Of a stretch of DNA of 64,000 bases, positions 30,648-42,765 are shown one piece after another. The stretch is from positions 27,409,380 to 27,473,379 of the forward strand of contig NC_135551.1 of assembly GCF_964340395.1 (NCBI RefSeq). The letters run 5' to 3'. Below the pieces are notes generated by a model. The model was given only the letters and a program-made list of their open reading frames with translations. It did no database searches and had not been told where the DNA came from. Numbering within the stretch: position 1 is the stretch's first letter; each line of letters starts with the position of its first letter. Source of the DNA: Glandiceps talaboti. Lineage: Eukaryota; Hemichordata; Enteropneusta; Spengelidae. Position numbers and translations under genes: made by a program.

Positions 30648-33284
30648 ATGCTGTCTGTGCTACTGTTCACCTACCTAGCATGTATAACGACCGTTGAAGT
30701 CGTTGGTACCATCAGTGAGGGCATAATACTTGATGGAAACCATCGGTACAGTTTTAAATGTGATAATACAAGTATTGAGCTGTATACCGAGAAAAAGCTG
30801 ACAGCATTGGTTGAAGAATTCAGCGAGTATGTTGAAAATGGTGCCAACTATTTGAACATAAAGTTAGACATACCAGACTACGATGGATTGAATCCTCTGT
30901 TGTACAATACATCACAGGTATTCGGTCTATGGCATTTAGAGTGGTATAGCGATAAGTATGGAGAGACTCTCACATTGATGCCACCATCGACTCGCTATTA
31001 TTCATGTGGAATGCTCTACTTGAAAGCAAAGCACATGACGATAAAGTTTGATATAACGGACGTTAACGAGACTACCTCCCGAGACATTGCCTACATTAAT
31101 GAAATGTGTAAACGTGATCTTGTCATGGACTTTGGTGGACAACTTGTGTCGAATGCATCAGCTCGTTCTTCTGAGTATGCCAGAAGAAGTAACAGCCACC
31201 TCTGTTACAGACATGTCCAACAGTCAAATCGCATTTCACCAACGTGCAGCCTTTGTACATCTGATAACAAATGCATTGATGATTCAAAACCACCCAGTAG
31301 GATTATGACAGAAAATGCAGCATTGAGAGTATTCCAAATTTTACTGATAATTGTTTTGTTAGTTGTTATTTTTGTAAAGGTGCCTTTCTTCTTCTGGCGT
31401 TTGTATCCGGATGATCCAGTCACACGTCAAAAAAAGTTTGAAGACAATGCTGGAAAAGAAATATGTGTCAACCATAAACTTATAGGCATTCGTCAGGTAC
31501 CAGTTACCTTCGGAAATGTTAACTCCTTCAAGTTCAAGTTTGACAAAGCTGGAACTGGAAAAGGAAACGATTCAAGCACTTGCTGCAAAATGATAAAGTA
31601 CGTTATGTTATATTGGGTATTTCCTGCCTTAGTTTGCATTGCCAATGTCATAGTTCTTTTAGCATTGTATAACACTTCAGATAGAAAGACAGAACTTCGT
31701 GCCTGGGAAGATTATAATAAAAAGACAGCCTCATTTCCCAATTATTTTACTTTTTTGAGATATTCATGTATACTTACTTTGAATATAATCACTATTGTCA
31801 CTGTTATTTTGTATTTGATTTTCCTAATAATATATTTCTGTAAGTTTATGCCGAAAACATCGCCAATTGTTTGTGTAAGATACTATCCTACAGACCCTGC
31901 CCAGACTAATAAGTGTATAAAATGTAACAATTTTATATATTATTCAAAAAGTAACATGTATGAACAGTTCCTTTTAAATGATGATAGATGCTGGGAGGGG
32001 AATCCATGTATATTTCAAAGCTTTACCAATTTTCAACTTGATTTAATAGAGCATCAATGTAAAATTTTTGCAAATGGTGATAAGGGTTTATGGCCATGTG
32101 TACACAAAGTATGGCCGTTGTCAATTGTCTTATTACCAGTTTTTGTTCTATGTCTTCCCATCATTAATTTTAAAAAGTCGGTATCAAAAGTATATAAGGA
32201 CGTCGACTTTCCCATCTGTTTGTCAATTATTTTGTACATCTTCATATTTTTTGTTCTCTTTGTAGACTTGATTGCAATATCACAGTTCTGTGCATTAACA
32301 TTAGCAGGTGTTGTACTCAACATTGATATATCAAGTCAAATTATTATGGTATTAGTAATCGCAATCGTCTACGTTTTCGGAATACATAACGAGTTCAAAG
32401 ATCACTACAAAACCTTAACAGAAGTAATCATTGAGGTTTGTCATCAGTTAGATGATAAACAGAGGTTTCCCGAATATGCAAATAGATTTATGAAATACAA
32501 AACTGACTCGAATCCAACAGAAACTAAAAAGTCACAGCAGGAGAGAAGGTCAGACAATGTTCGCTTTGAGTCAGGTAGAGAGGAGATAACACATACAGTT
32601 GGAACGGGAAAAGAGCCAGATTTAGAAAAGGTGGCAACTACTAGTACTGACAACGAAACAGAGACAGAGAGGCAGACAGTTCATGATCAGGACACAAAGC
32701 CAGACCAGATGCCAACCCATGGTCCAGAAATTGATACAGTTATGGAGACAGTTCATAACCAGGACTCAGAGACAGATGGGGTGACAAATGAATCAGACAA
32801 GGTGACAACTGATGAACAGGAGACTAGTGGAGTGGTGGCACATGAACATGCATCGGTGTCAGACAAGGCGACAACTAATGGTCGTATACTGCTGTATAGA
32901 AATGTACCATTCATAGGGTCCAAAACCTGGCAAGATTGTATATCTAAAGATCTGTTTAGTTTCATCTGTACAAAATTATCTCCAGTTCGAATAAAATTTA
33001 TGAGAGCTATCCTACAATTGGTAGTTATAATTTTATTCATTGTATTAGTATTTCTGATCATACAGGGTTTTAGTTCAAATGCTGTAATAAAAGTCACATT
33101 GACAGGACTTTTTGGGCTAGTACCAAAAGTTTTGGATGAAATTAAAAAAAAGTCTGACGGAGGAAATAAGGCTCTCCAACGTACCCAACTACAACATGAA
33201 ATTAGGCCTTTGATAGTCATGTTTTTAAACACACCAAACAGTTCAGATCCAAACACATGTTCAGATCCTGAAACGCTGTGTTAA
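30648..33284 (+). CDS. Unassigned multi-pass membrane protein, 878 aa, intronless (paralogue 2)
   Basis: Co-linear paralogue of 18158-20740. The start is supported by a near-identical signal peptide (MLSVLLFTYLACITTVEV) and conserved sequence just upstream. The ectodomain keeps YTEK.LTALVEE, VENGANYLNIKLDIPDY, NPLLYNTSQV, LCYRHV and CSLCTSDNKC. Hydrophobic spans lie near 228-252, 318-341, 372-398, 489-507, 520-545, 548-578, 788-806 and 810-828. The hydrophilic region 610-745 again carries SETDGVTNESDKVTT and the invariant NGRILLYRNVPFIGSK block at 744-759. The C-terminus is shorter in Ser/Asp. No enzyme motif is visible. Function unknown; a lineage-specific membrane family is my inference. 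Confidence 0.88.
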   Translation: MLSVLLFTYLACITTVEVVGTISEGIILDGNHRYSFKCDNTSIELYTEKKLTALVEEFSEYVENGANYLNIKLDIPDYDGLNPLLYNTSQVFGLWHLEWYSDKYGETLTLMPPSTRYYSCGMLYLKAKHMTIKFDITDVNETTSRDIAYINEMCKRDLVMDFGGQLVSNASARSSEYARRSNSHLCYRHVQQSNRISPTCSLCTSDNKCIDDSKPPSRIMTENAALRVFQILLIIVLLVVIFVKVPFFFWRLYPDDPVTRQKKFEDNAGKEICVNHKLIGIRQVPVTFGNVNSFKFKFDKAGTGKGNDSSTCCKMIKYVMLYWVFPALVCIANVIVLLALYNTSDRKTELRAWEDYNKKTASFPNYFTFLRYSCILTLNIITIVTVILYLIFLIIYFCKFMPKTSPIVCVRYYPTDPAQTNKCIKCNNFIYYSKSNMYEQFLLNDDRCWEGNPCIFQSFTNFQLDLIEHQCKIFANGDKGLWPCVHKVWPLSIVLLPVFVLCLPIINFKKSVSKVYKDVDFPICLSIILYIFIFFVLFVDLIAISQFCALTLAGVVLNIDISSQIIMVLVIAIVYVFGIHNEFKDHYKTLTEVIIEVCHQLDDKQRFPEYANRFMKYKTDSNPTETKKSQQERRSDNVRFESGREEITHTVGTGKEPDLEKVATTSTDNETETERQTVHDQDTKPDQMPTHGPEIDTVMETVHNQDSETDGVTNESDKVTTDEQETSGVVAHEHASVSDKATTNGRILLYRNVPFIGSKTWQDCISKDLFSFICTKLSPVRIKFMRAILQLVVIILFIVLVFLIIQGFSSNAVIKVTLTGLFGLVPKVLDEIKKKSDGGNKALQRTQLQHEIRPLIVMFLNTPNSSDPNTCSDPETLC

Positions 33285-33409
33285 GCGACAATTGGTAAGC
33301 TCACATATTCATGACAAAGCATGAACTAATTTGTGTTTCCAGTCAATTTTTGTTTTTGTTTACTTTCTTTCTTTACAAAAATGTTTTTGTCTCCTACAAG
33401 GTTTCATGT

Positions 33410-33415
33410 AATAAA
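33410..33415 (+). terminator. Polyadenylation signal of paralogue 2
   Basis: AATAAA 126 bases after the stop, followed by the T/GT-rich stretch TGTTGTGTTTTTTT. Its surroundings are conserved 3' of paralogue 1 (22155-22245). Confidence 0.65.
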
Positions 33416-33563
33416 GTGATGATTTGAAAATATGTTGTGTTTTTTTCTAAATCAGTTTTAACTTGTTCTAATTCTTTTCTAGGTTTTAATAGACCAGCTT
33501 TACACTATAACTACATTATTAATTATCTATGAGTTATTTCTGCTGAGTGTCCTCAACCGTTAA

Positions 33564-33661
33564 CCCTTCCTCGTCCCACTCACCATGTAATTAGTAGATC
33601 CCATGTGCTATATGTTTTCTCTGTGTGGGACTAATTACATGTTGAGTGTGACGACGAAGGG
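33564..33661. mobile_element. 98-bp piggyBac-type MITE
   Basis: The termini CCCTTCCTCGTCCCACTCA and, in inverse complement, CCCTTCGTCGTCACACTCA form about 35-bp inverted repeats extending to CATGTAATTAG. The left flank is TTAA and the right TCAA, a one-base decay of the TTAA target that piggyBac elements duplicate. CCCT-starting ends are also typical of that superfamily. No coding capacity. Confidence 0.75.
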
Positions 33662-33669
33662 TCAACGGC

Positions 33670-34654
33670 ATATCTTTAGAATGTAATATTTTGATCATAT
33701 GTTACCTTGGTCTATTGAATTGAACCGTATTCCCTTTTATAGTTTTGTAAGGTTAAATAGCTTTCAATAGGAAAATATATTTAGAATAGTTTTACCATTG
33801 AAAGACGATTATTATGAATTGAATTGGTTTTGTATCTTATCCTGTCTGTTCTTTTTGCAGTAATTTGATTATTTGTGTATGACTTTTAAATCATAGAAAA
33901 TATAGATTATGTAATGAATAATACATGTAGCTTAAATTTGATGTCAAATAAAAAACACATCTTTTCTTCAAATTTAAAACTGTCTGCTTTGTGATTACTA
34001 AAAGTAACATTAAAACATTAGGGAACTTGCAATCCAGACTGAGCATGCTCAGATGCAAAGGACTATGGGATTATCTGTGGTTATTGTAAAACCTAATCTA
34101 GAGCTACTGATAAAATATACCTCCCACAATGGTCAGGGTAAATATGAATTGATTATTTGTGGTTAAAATGTATCAACATTGTTTACAACACTAATTGACT
34201 AGTATTTTATTATCACATTTCCCATGATGCAACATTAAACATGGCGGATTTACAAGAAGGAGCCCATTGCAGTAGCTTCCCCTTTGTGGGGGGGGGAGGA
34301 GAGCTTAAAAATAGTGTTAGCAATAACCCGACTGGACCTCGTTTAAGCTGCCGACCCTACACTTTTTTACAGGCAAAAATGTAAAATTATGACAGTTTGC
34401 AAAATCAAGCCAATTCCTATCACAGACGCACTGTAGTGTTTACACGTTGCCAATTTTTTAAAAATCATGTTCACATATGAAGAACCAGCATTATTTTTGG
34501 TGCTCATGTAATTTTTACTGAATGGCATTTATTTGTTGCCACCAATTTCTTTTAAATCGTGTCTCCATTCAGTCACATAGAAGTAAAATATTTCTTTATT
34601 GGGAGTGTGTCTTCTGTGAAGACTTGCTTTATTTGGCCTAATCAAGCTTTTACA
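33670..34654. other. Intergenic DNA, no gene seen
   Basis: An ATGGCGGATTTACAAGAAGG start at 34242 runs into a G10 tract and has no donor I trust. CAATCCAGACTGAGCATGCTC near 34030 is palindromic in part. Nothing else noted. Confidence 0.35.
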
Positions 34655-34935
34655 ATATGTGCCACCTTATCTGTAGAATACTTTGACATCACATCTCTGA
34701 ACTTCTTCATTCGACAGTTTTAAAGTGGTTTGAAAACTCATCTTTTTAGGTCTTTTTATCAGTAAGCTCTTAGTAAATGTGTACCTTTGTACTAGTGTTT
34801 TTATTTAATATCGGGAAATTTCAAGTTTTTGAATGGTGCATTTTTGTTGTCATTTTTCTTATTGCTGTCTGTTGTACAGTGCATTGTGATTATTTTAATG
34901 TAATGCACTTTATAAGAAATAAAGATTACTAAAGT
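34655..34935 (+). mobile_element. Decayed LINE 3' end
   Basis: TTCGACAGTTTTAAAGTGG then AAAACTCATCTTTTTAGG resembles the end of non-LTR reverse transcriptase frames (SFK..LKTHLF), with a stop in the middle. It is followed by a 3' UTR-like stretch ending AATGCACTTTATAAGAAATA and AAG, a tail common to invertebrate LINEs. Only a short, broken remnant. Confidence 0.45.
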
Positions 34936-35790
34936 GGCACAAGCTGAGTTTATAAAAGTTTTACTCAAATGAAAATACTTTCAATTTAACTATTCCTAGT
35001 ATAATGTTATGTCAATGCATGCCTTCTATGCCATTATAATTAGTGTTCTGGCATTGTTAGAACTGTTGATAGCATAGTATGGAGTTCCTGTACATTTGTT
35101 GATACATATGATAAATTACGTCATTGGATTGTTTATAAGTTAGATCCTAATACCAGGTTTGAGTTCAGTTAATTACAAGTGATAGTTAAGTATACATCAG
35201 TCAGTAGAATACAGTGAGTGTCTTTTAATCTGCAGATAAAAATGACATCCCCAAAACCTATAAACTCAGCTTGTGCCCCTTTAAGATCAAAATATTGTGT
35301 CTTACCATATCCACTATAAAATTAACAAAGACAACAGATTTCTTGTCATCGGAAATTACAAACTTTATTTTTTGTAAATTCTTCAATATCTAAACTAAGA
35401 GATTGCTAATGTAAAATTGAATACATCATTTTCTGAACCTAACTCTAAATCACTTCATGTCTCATACAATAATCTGTGGTGGATATATATTAAAATATAA
35501 ATACACAAATATTTTTGGCAGATAACAAATTTAAAGTTTCCCACTTCTATAATCAAGACCTGTTTCAGTTCTAACATAGTTCTAATGACCATATTTCAAC
35601 AAAATTGGTATCCTGTACACACCCATTCACACAGAAAGTGGGATAACCATACAGTAAAACAATAGGGTTAAACCATATGTAAAGTGATGTGGGGTTGGAA
35701 AGCTGAAATCACATCATACATCAATAATTAAAACTAAGTCTTGGACAATGAATAGCAATTAAATATACAGTTGTATCTATCGTAGTTTCA

Positions 35791-35835
35791 GTTACCACAT
35801 AGACCCTCCACCTATGTAGGGTCTATGGTTACCAC
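35791..35835. repeat. 29-bp palindromic insertion between 8-bp direct repeats (TGTAGGGTCTATG family, copy 4)
   Basis: GTTACCAC at 35791-35798 recurs at 35828-35835. Between them ATAGACCCTCCACC and TATGTAGGGTCTATG form a near-palindrome. An 8-bp target duplication is the hallmark of hAT transposons. This is the clearest copy of the family. Confidence 0.75.
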
Positions 35836-36500
35836 AATCATGAAAATGGCTATAAAGACAGTTTTCTGCTGACTACAGAAAAATATGCACCATTCATCTG
35901 TAATTTCAACAAATTCTAACTTGAGACATTTTGATGTAATCCAGATTTTTTTATATATATAAAACAACACTGAAGATGCATTTTGCCCAAATCTTTGAAA
36001 ATAACAACCAGTAACTTGCAGGCTATATTTGTACAGGTAATAATTTGCATACATTTTGCTGATGGACACCTTCGTTAGAATGTTACGCAAATGATTCCCA
36101 AATTAAACACTTAGAACACAAAAATCACAATGGTGATTTCAAAGGATCCATTTTGAAAATGAAACTTGAAAACTTACTGTGAGAAGAGCAAAAATACAAA
36201 AGATCTGCCTTTATAACTAATGAAAACAAATCATATCCTACACTTGGCATAACATTGACAAAATAAATTCAACTAAATATCCAAAATATGATAACATTTC
36301 ACTTGACACCACCAATTCACTTTTAATCACGGCTAGTGGACCGACACTAGCAGAATGAAAAGAAGTCAAATATGCTGTAAAAACCATTCTCATCAGTAAA
36401 CAAAAACAGTGAATGCCAATAAACTATGTGGTGCATTATGTCAAAACATTGGGTAACAGTCCCATCTAGATTTGAGGTTATACATGTTGATATGACAGTA

Positions 36501-36587
36501 TATAGCGCCCTCTATCAAGAGAAGTGTTGATGATCAGACAGGACACCTTTTTTTAACCTGCCGTTAAACAGCGCCCTCTCTTGACAG
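36501..36587 (-). promoter_or_regulatory. Pair of CTCF-like motifs
   Basis: On the minus strand 36520-36501 reads TCTTGATAGAGGGCGCTATA and 36587-36568 reads CTGTCAAGAGAGGGCGCTGT. Both keep AGAGGGCGCT, and the surrounding bases are related, so the second may be a local duplicate. A third, TTGCCATAGAGGGCAGTA, is at 37153-37136 in the same orientation. Confidence 0.4.
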
Positions 36588-39109
36588 GAGTGTTACAAGT
36601 TTCAAGTTACAGTATCAACAAACGATGCACAAAGCACCAATAGTATAATCTCATTACAACTATCAAAAATAGACCCTCGTTTTCTCTTTTTTTAAACAAA
36701 AAGCTTCAAAAAAGTTGCAAGAAATGTCTTAAATTGTAAACACACCATATGTGAGTTGTATGTCTATTTGAAATCACAATGCAATGACATCATTGGGGTA
36801 CTGATCCTATACAAGTCATGTCATTGACTCTCAGTTTTGTTTTATGTTTGAATTCCTGGGCAACAGTGATGACAAGATGAAAATATTACATCACACAACA
36901 TGGGCAAGTGATAACGCAATGTTCTCATATTATGGTGACAAAAACAATTCAAATGTGCCATAATTTAACAAAATTATGTAGCAAGTGCACATTTTGAATA
37001 TAAATGGTGTTAAAACATATTTGCTTTAGCTTGAAGAGAATATTTAGATTACAACTTTTTATATATTGAGTATCACGTACTTCATCATATTGAACTTCAC
37101 TCACAAGTTGTATTTGTACGGCAGTTCCAACTGAATACTGCCCTCTATGGCAAAGATAAAGGAACCACCCCTACAATGGTGCATTGTGGGTACAGAATCA
37201 CTGTGAATCTGAGAAATGAATACATGCAATAATTCTGCAAGGCTGTATCAAAACTAACAATTGTTTATCTGATCAATATTACAAATGTACATGAAAGGCA
37301 CATGTTTGTAAAAAATTGACAACATAATTACCCCAAAAAAACAATTTTCATAAGTATATTCGAAGATCACAAAAAGCACAAAAAATTTGACCCCGATCTA
37401 GCACACACATATAGAAATGAAAAGCCACTGAATACTGGTATAGCATGGTGGGATATTAAATCAGTTATATATACATGTATACACACAAGCCCGGTACAAT
37501 ACATTCAAACATTTTTTTGTTTTGGAATTTTTGCAAACACAACTGAAATAGATTCTGTAAGAAGTTCACATTTTAACTTGAAAACAAATTGAACTAAATT
37601 TTGTCGGAAAATTAATATACTAGTGTGAAACAAACTGAAACATTTTCTGTGAGAAATCAACATTTTAACTTCAAAACAACTGATATACATTCTGTACTAT
37701 ATCAACATATTAACTTCATAACAACCATTGATTCATAACATCAAATAAGATGAACTGAGGGAATTATTTTGATTTAGGAGACTGAAAAAAATTGTGGATG
37801 AAATTAACATACTAGAGTGAAACAAACTTAAACATATTCTGTGAAAAATTAACGTAACTTGAAATCAACTGGTATAAATTATGTATGAAGTAATATTTTC
37901 TAAATTGTGACATACAATAATGTGAACTTATGGAATTCTTTTGATTACTAGATCACATCAGTAAAGAAAACTACCAGTAATTTTCCTAATTTTATACCTG
38001 TACATAGAGCTAGTTATACACCAGTATGAAGCACTGTAACATGACAACTGCTATAATTAGTAATTGGGTCAAAATTTAGTTAATATGTGGTCTAAAAATA
38101 ACTGATTTCCTACTTCTATCGCAAAACTTAAAAAATGCACAGTATGAATCATAGTCTGAACTCAGTAAATAAATCTGACCATATTGATTTTAATCTTGAT
38201 CCATCTTGAAAATACAACTTTACCACACTTAAATTTCTTTATACTGCATCAGTAGTAGACTGAAAGGTTTGTCATTGTGTACATTTGTATAATCACACAT
38301 TACAATGATTGTTTAAGTTTGGTGGATGGTAACAGAAGCACAAACAACAATGAATTTTTCAGGCTACATTACTAAATATTCACTGTCCTCTGTAGGCCTT
38401 TATAGAGTAGTAAATTCTACCCATGACTGCTTGAAAACAGCTACAGTTTATGAATATTCATAAAACTATCAAGATGAGAATACTGATGTTATAGCTGTAC
38501 TTGTGCATAAATACAGTTAAGTACTATTAAAGTCCTTTGGTTCATAGTGCTTTGGTCGTGTTAGCTGTGTGAAATGCCAAAATGTCTGTGGTTTCAAGCA
38601 TATGCGAGTCCACAGTAAGGAGTAATCTGAGTGATATAGTGATATAATTGATGTGAGATTACAGACACACCTCTTTCCACAGTACCTGTTCTAGTGATAC
38701 TAATCAGGGAGTGGATGATGTGTAGTGTTGACCTTCTAATGTTGACCTGTGACCTCAACCCAAACACAAAGCATATCTGCATTTCATGTTTCTCACAGAA
38801 GCCCATCCTGTTCCGAGTAAACATGTGAATAATGTATACAAACTGCATCTCATGGACACTGAATTTTTAATGAAATTTGTTAGATCCTGACAAAATCATC
38901 ATATAGTCATGGTTTCAGTTGATAACCAATGGTATGAAGATATACAGGCAAATCAAACTGTTGACTAGTTGCAATTAATTTTCAGCTAGACACTGAGGAG
39001 GTACTAGTATGACCACTACATACACATTGGTATGTGATGTTGAAATAACTATAGCATTAGATCATAGTAAATACAACACTATACACCACAGTGGCTAGGA
39101 ATCCCTGGT

Positions 39110-39420
39110 ATTTTTATCCCTTGTGTGTTTGTTATACAGGTACTGTAAACACTTTGAACACAACATGAAAGAGAAACAAAAACCCACTGTGTGTTTGTTA
39201 TTCCAGTATATAAACACTTTGAACCTAACATTAAAGTACGACAACAAAACTCCATTCCCACCTTGTCAATGCTAGTTTTAGCCTATGTGTTTGTTATTCC
39301 AATACTTTGAACACATTAAAGAAAAACAAAACTCCACTGTGTGTTTGTTATATCAATATTACCAACACTTTAAACACAACATTTAAATAAAATATGACAA
39401 TTCCACTACCACCTTGTCAG
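39110..39420 (+). repeat. Degenerate tandem repeat, about 75-85 bp units
   Basis: Four units with TGTGTGTTTGTTAT, a TATACCAGTA/TCCAATA word, ACACTTTGAACACAACAT and AACAAAACTCCA. CCACCTTGTCA appears after units two and four, hinting at a doubled higher-order unit. Confidence 0.65.
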
Positions 39421-40414
39421 CTAATTTTGATTATGTGCTGTATATAGAGAGACAACTCTTGTCACCTTAATGTCTTAAATGTGGACCTTGAAAAAACAAC
39501 AAAATTGGAGTTCTGACATTATTATACTAACTGTAAATGTGTTACAATGCTATGCAAACATAATAGTCCTCTCTTCACTAGTGTTGCTGTAGACATACCA
39601 GTTGTACAGAAAGTACATATATTTTGATTTATTAATATTATTGATAAAGATCTAAACCTTCGTTGATTCTGGATTCCTCACTCTTTAAAGTTCATGAAGG
39701 GGTGTTTACTTATTGACTCCTATATCGCTAATATGTAATCACATTTTACTAGAACATCTGTACAATTTCACTCTAAATGTAGGGTGTGAGCTTTTGTAAA
39801 TTGTAAGGTTAAACATCATGATGGAAATACATAGCTGCAAACAGCATTTAACAACTTCACATGCGTAGAGTGAACCTTGTACTCAATACAGATTATAGGG
39901 TTGGCTGAATGACTAATAGAAAACTTACTCAGCCATTGAGATCTGATATATCAGCTTACCGGTCAACAGCAAGGTGTAAGAACAGTAGACCTTGTGTGTT
40001 ACAGTGGACTCAATTCTACAGACTTGAATGTTGTCTGAAATCTATGTCACACTAGGATATCAAGTACAATAACGCTGTTATAATAGGACCTTATAGGGCT
40101 GTTAGTTGTATGTATTAAAAGCTTTCTGCCACAACAGGATTACCTGGTCACCCACTTTTTAAAGTACCCTGACATTATTTCAACACTCTGCTAGCTATTA
40201 ATTATCTAATGTTTACTGTAATAGTGCCTACATGTAATATTATATATGTAGCTGAAAGGTTGTCATATACATGAATTCACAGGTCTCACAGCTGGATTAG
40301 TGGTCTTAGGTCAACCTGCTACATGTCTACTTAATATAAGGAATGTCTACATAACTTGATGTAACAACTTTCAATTTATCATCAGTTCTGGAATCTATAC
40401 TGTTCGTAAGCTTA

Positions 40415-40665
40415 GATTGTACAATACCAAGCTGAATAAAATCTGATGTGTGAAGACAGCTTGATTTCTTATTTTACCTCTTCTCCCTTCACTTATATAT
40501 AATAGTGTTGTTTGTTTTTGATTTTGTCTTTCTGAGAGTAATTGCCTTCTGTCAACATTCTTGAAACAACAAAACTGGAAACAAATGACAATAAGCAAAG
40601 GAAACAGAGGCAAAATAAGAAACCGAGCCCTGTTCACCATGTCTGAATCAGACTGGTACAATACA
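40415..40665. mobile_element. MITE-like inverted repeat (family A, copy 2)
   Basis: The left arm (ATTGTACAATACC, AAAATCTGATGTGTGAAGACA, TTGATTTCTTATTTTACCTC) pairs with the right arm (read in reverse ATTGTACCAGTCTGATTCAG, GTTTCTTATTTTGCCTC). The arms are about 100 bp. It is related to 6023-6264. Confidence 0.7.
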
Positions 40666-40669
40666 GTCA

Positions 40670-42530
40670 TAGATGGTGGGCATATAATCTAACATAACAA
40701 CACAGTGCCACATCAACAATAATTTTATAGTCTTTGGGTACAAGAAATAATGTTTTTGGATTCAGGCTCACATTGAGTTTTGTAGTTATTTGAAAAAACA
40801 ACAAATACCGTTCTGGTAGAAAGAGGATTATAAACATAAAGTATATTACCACTCATAGTCACAAAATTATGAAGGATAATCACATTTTTTTGTTGACATC
40901 TTGTCAGCATCGTCATTACTAGTGTACTACGTAAGAATTTAAGAAATGAAATGCCTGGTGTTTGACATGGATTTAAGGCTGGATAGACACAGGACTTTTG
41001 TGTTTACACATTCCTGGGTGAAAAATAAACCAAAAAAGTCAAGAAAATGTTGGAACGCTTACGTGGCAAAACTGCACACTGTTTTTCCCCCTGTGATACA
41101 TATTTTGATCATGAGTATATTGTAAAATATCTTGTGTGCTTACCAAGGCATAATTCACAGCTTAGCAACTCCAAAACTAAAATATACTTTATATATGTTA
41201 CACCCATTTACACTTCCTCCTAAATAAATGGCAACTACATGTATTTGTGTAGCTAAAGCATATAGTGAAATATTTCAGTCAGGAATACTATGTTCCTTTT
41301 TTTCTGTTTTGAAAACCCATTCTGCAAAAGGCAAATGACAGTATTAAAATTTTCTATTATCTATGTGTATGAAATTAATGCAGAAAAAAAATGAATTAAA
41401 TATCTACTCATTAAATTGAAGCAGAAGCCCTTTTTTGACATAATCTAACCCACAATATTTTTGGCAACTCCTGCTTGAAAACATACCTACAGAAAAATTG
41501 TCATGGTACATGAAGTTTAAACAAAATGAACCCTTTAAACTGAATTATTTTGCGGCAAATGCTCTGAAATGTTATGAAAGCACACTTCATTGAGAAATAT
41601 TGCAACTTTTTTAACAAAGATCTTTAACTTCTGAACAAATAATAATATATATGAATAAACTATCCATCTTCCCTATCTGAAAAAGCTAGTTTGATTGGTT
41701 GTATACATTTTCCAACATTTAAACCAAGTCATTTCATTGGCTGTACAAGCTTTTCAATATCTGAAACAAGTTGTTTGATTGGCCCAATCAAGGGGCTGAG
41801 GTGAAGCCCTTGGAAGGGTCCAACTGATTGGAAAGCATACACTGCTATACTATACTATATATCATTGTCAACAAATTAATATCTTTTCCCCCACTGTTTT
41901 TGAACCAATCCAAGTGAACCTTCAAAAAGCTTCCTATTTTACCCAATCAAATGAAGTGTTCATAGCGGTATGCTAATAGGAATAATGATATGCAAATATA
42001 TGCATCATTCAAGGTCTTACTGGGCAAGATGCATATTTGATATGAACACAGTTAGAAAATCAATTGTAATCAGACAGTATTAGTCTCACAATGTTTACCA
42101 GTACTACAAGAGAATATAGAATCAAATATTTGTGGAGGAATATATGAATAACTATCTTTGGGTAAACGCTGTAATTGGATCTCATAGTAAATTTCAAGTC
42201 AAGGTTCTTCATGTAACTATAAATTCAAATCGTTTTACATTACTGTTATAATAGGTGCAACTGAAACTTAATACAAAGATCACATCCGTTTGTGACATCA
42301 TAAGCTTGTAGCAAAAAAACTCACATTCTTAGAATCTCTTGACAACACCTAAATTTTTCCAACAATTTGATACAGTCCATGCTATCCATCTTTATAAATT
42401 GGAATATTCCACAAGGATTAGGGGCCTAAGGGATAAAATAAAAGTGATGAGGGAATTCTAAAATAAAATCATTGAAGCATTGGTTCGGATATTTACAATT
42501 GTAATTATAGAGTGATCTTAGGGTATACAT
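40670..42530. other. DNA 3' of the CLIC gene, probably long 3' UTR then intergenic
   Basis: No exon seen. A trio of related sentences near 41680-41780 (AAGCTAGTTTGATTGGTTG, AGTCATTTCATTGGCTGT, GTTGTTTGATTGGCC) is a small degenerate repeat. I could not choose a polyadenylation signal for the CLIC gene. Confidence 0.35.
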
Positions 42531-42591
42531 GCTGTATATTGTCAATAACTTCTGTACTACATAGCCTTAGAAGTTATTGGTAATATACAGC
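42531..42591 (-). other. 61-nt hairpin in the CLIC 3' UTR
   Basis: Arms at 42531-42553 and 42569-42591 pair at 21 of 23 positions with one 2-base internal mismatch and a 15-base loop. It starts 37 bases after the CLIC stop codon. The size and shape recall a pre-miRNA or a regulatory 3' UTR stem; a tiny inverted-repeat insertion is equally possible. Confidence 0.55.
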
Positions 42592-42627
42592 TCTAGGATT
42601 GGCTAGGATAGACACACTGGTTTTGAT

Positions 42628-42765
42628 TTACACTCTTCCAAGGGTCTTGTTCCAGCCATGGATTACTTCTTCATCTGGGTAGAGGGTATCTTTAAATTCT
42701 TCTGTGTCATAAGCTGCATTCATGTACTGATGTAATCCCTCATATTCCTCTGGCAAATCAAAATT
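42628..42765 (-). CDS. CLIC: CLIC exon 5 (residues 182-226)
   Basis: Acceptor ATCACCAG, then NFDLPEEYEGLHQYMNAAYD and TEEFKDTLYPDEEVIHGW, ending TAA. This is the canonical CLIC C-terminus (compare the family pattern F.IP....G...Y...AY....F). Confidence 0.95.
   Translation of the reverse strand, partial: NFDLPEEYEGLHQYMNAAYDTEEFKDTLYPDEEVIHGWNKTLGRV

Larger units (their letters stand above)
35840..40414. other. Long gene-poor region with degenerate tandem repeats
   Basis: No exon seen on either strand. Local arrays: 37500-37900 (units with AACATTTTAACTTCAAAACAA and TGAAACAAACTGAAACAT) and 39110-39420 (units with TGTGTGTTTGTTAT, ACACTTTGAACACAACAT, AACAAAACTCCA and CCACCTTGTCA). CTCF-like sites are at 36501, 36568 and 37136. 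Confidence 0.5.

Noticed and set aside
32753-33256. 167-codon minus-strand ORF
   Set aside because: Antisense shadow of the 878-aa membrane protein gene.
34242-34330. ATGGCGGATTTACAAGAAGG start
   Set aside because: Good initiation context, but the frame runs into a poly-G tract with no convincing donor or homology.
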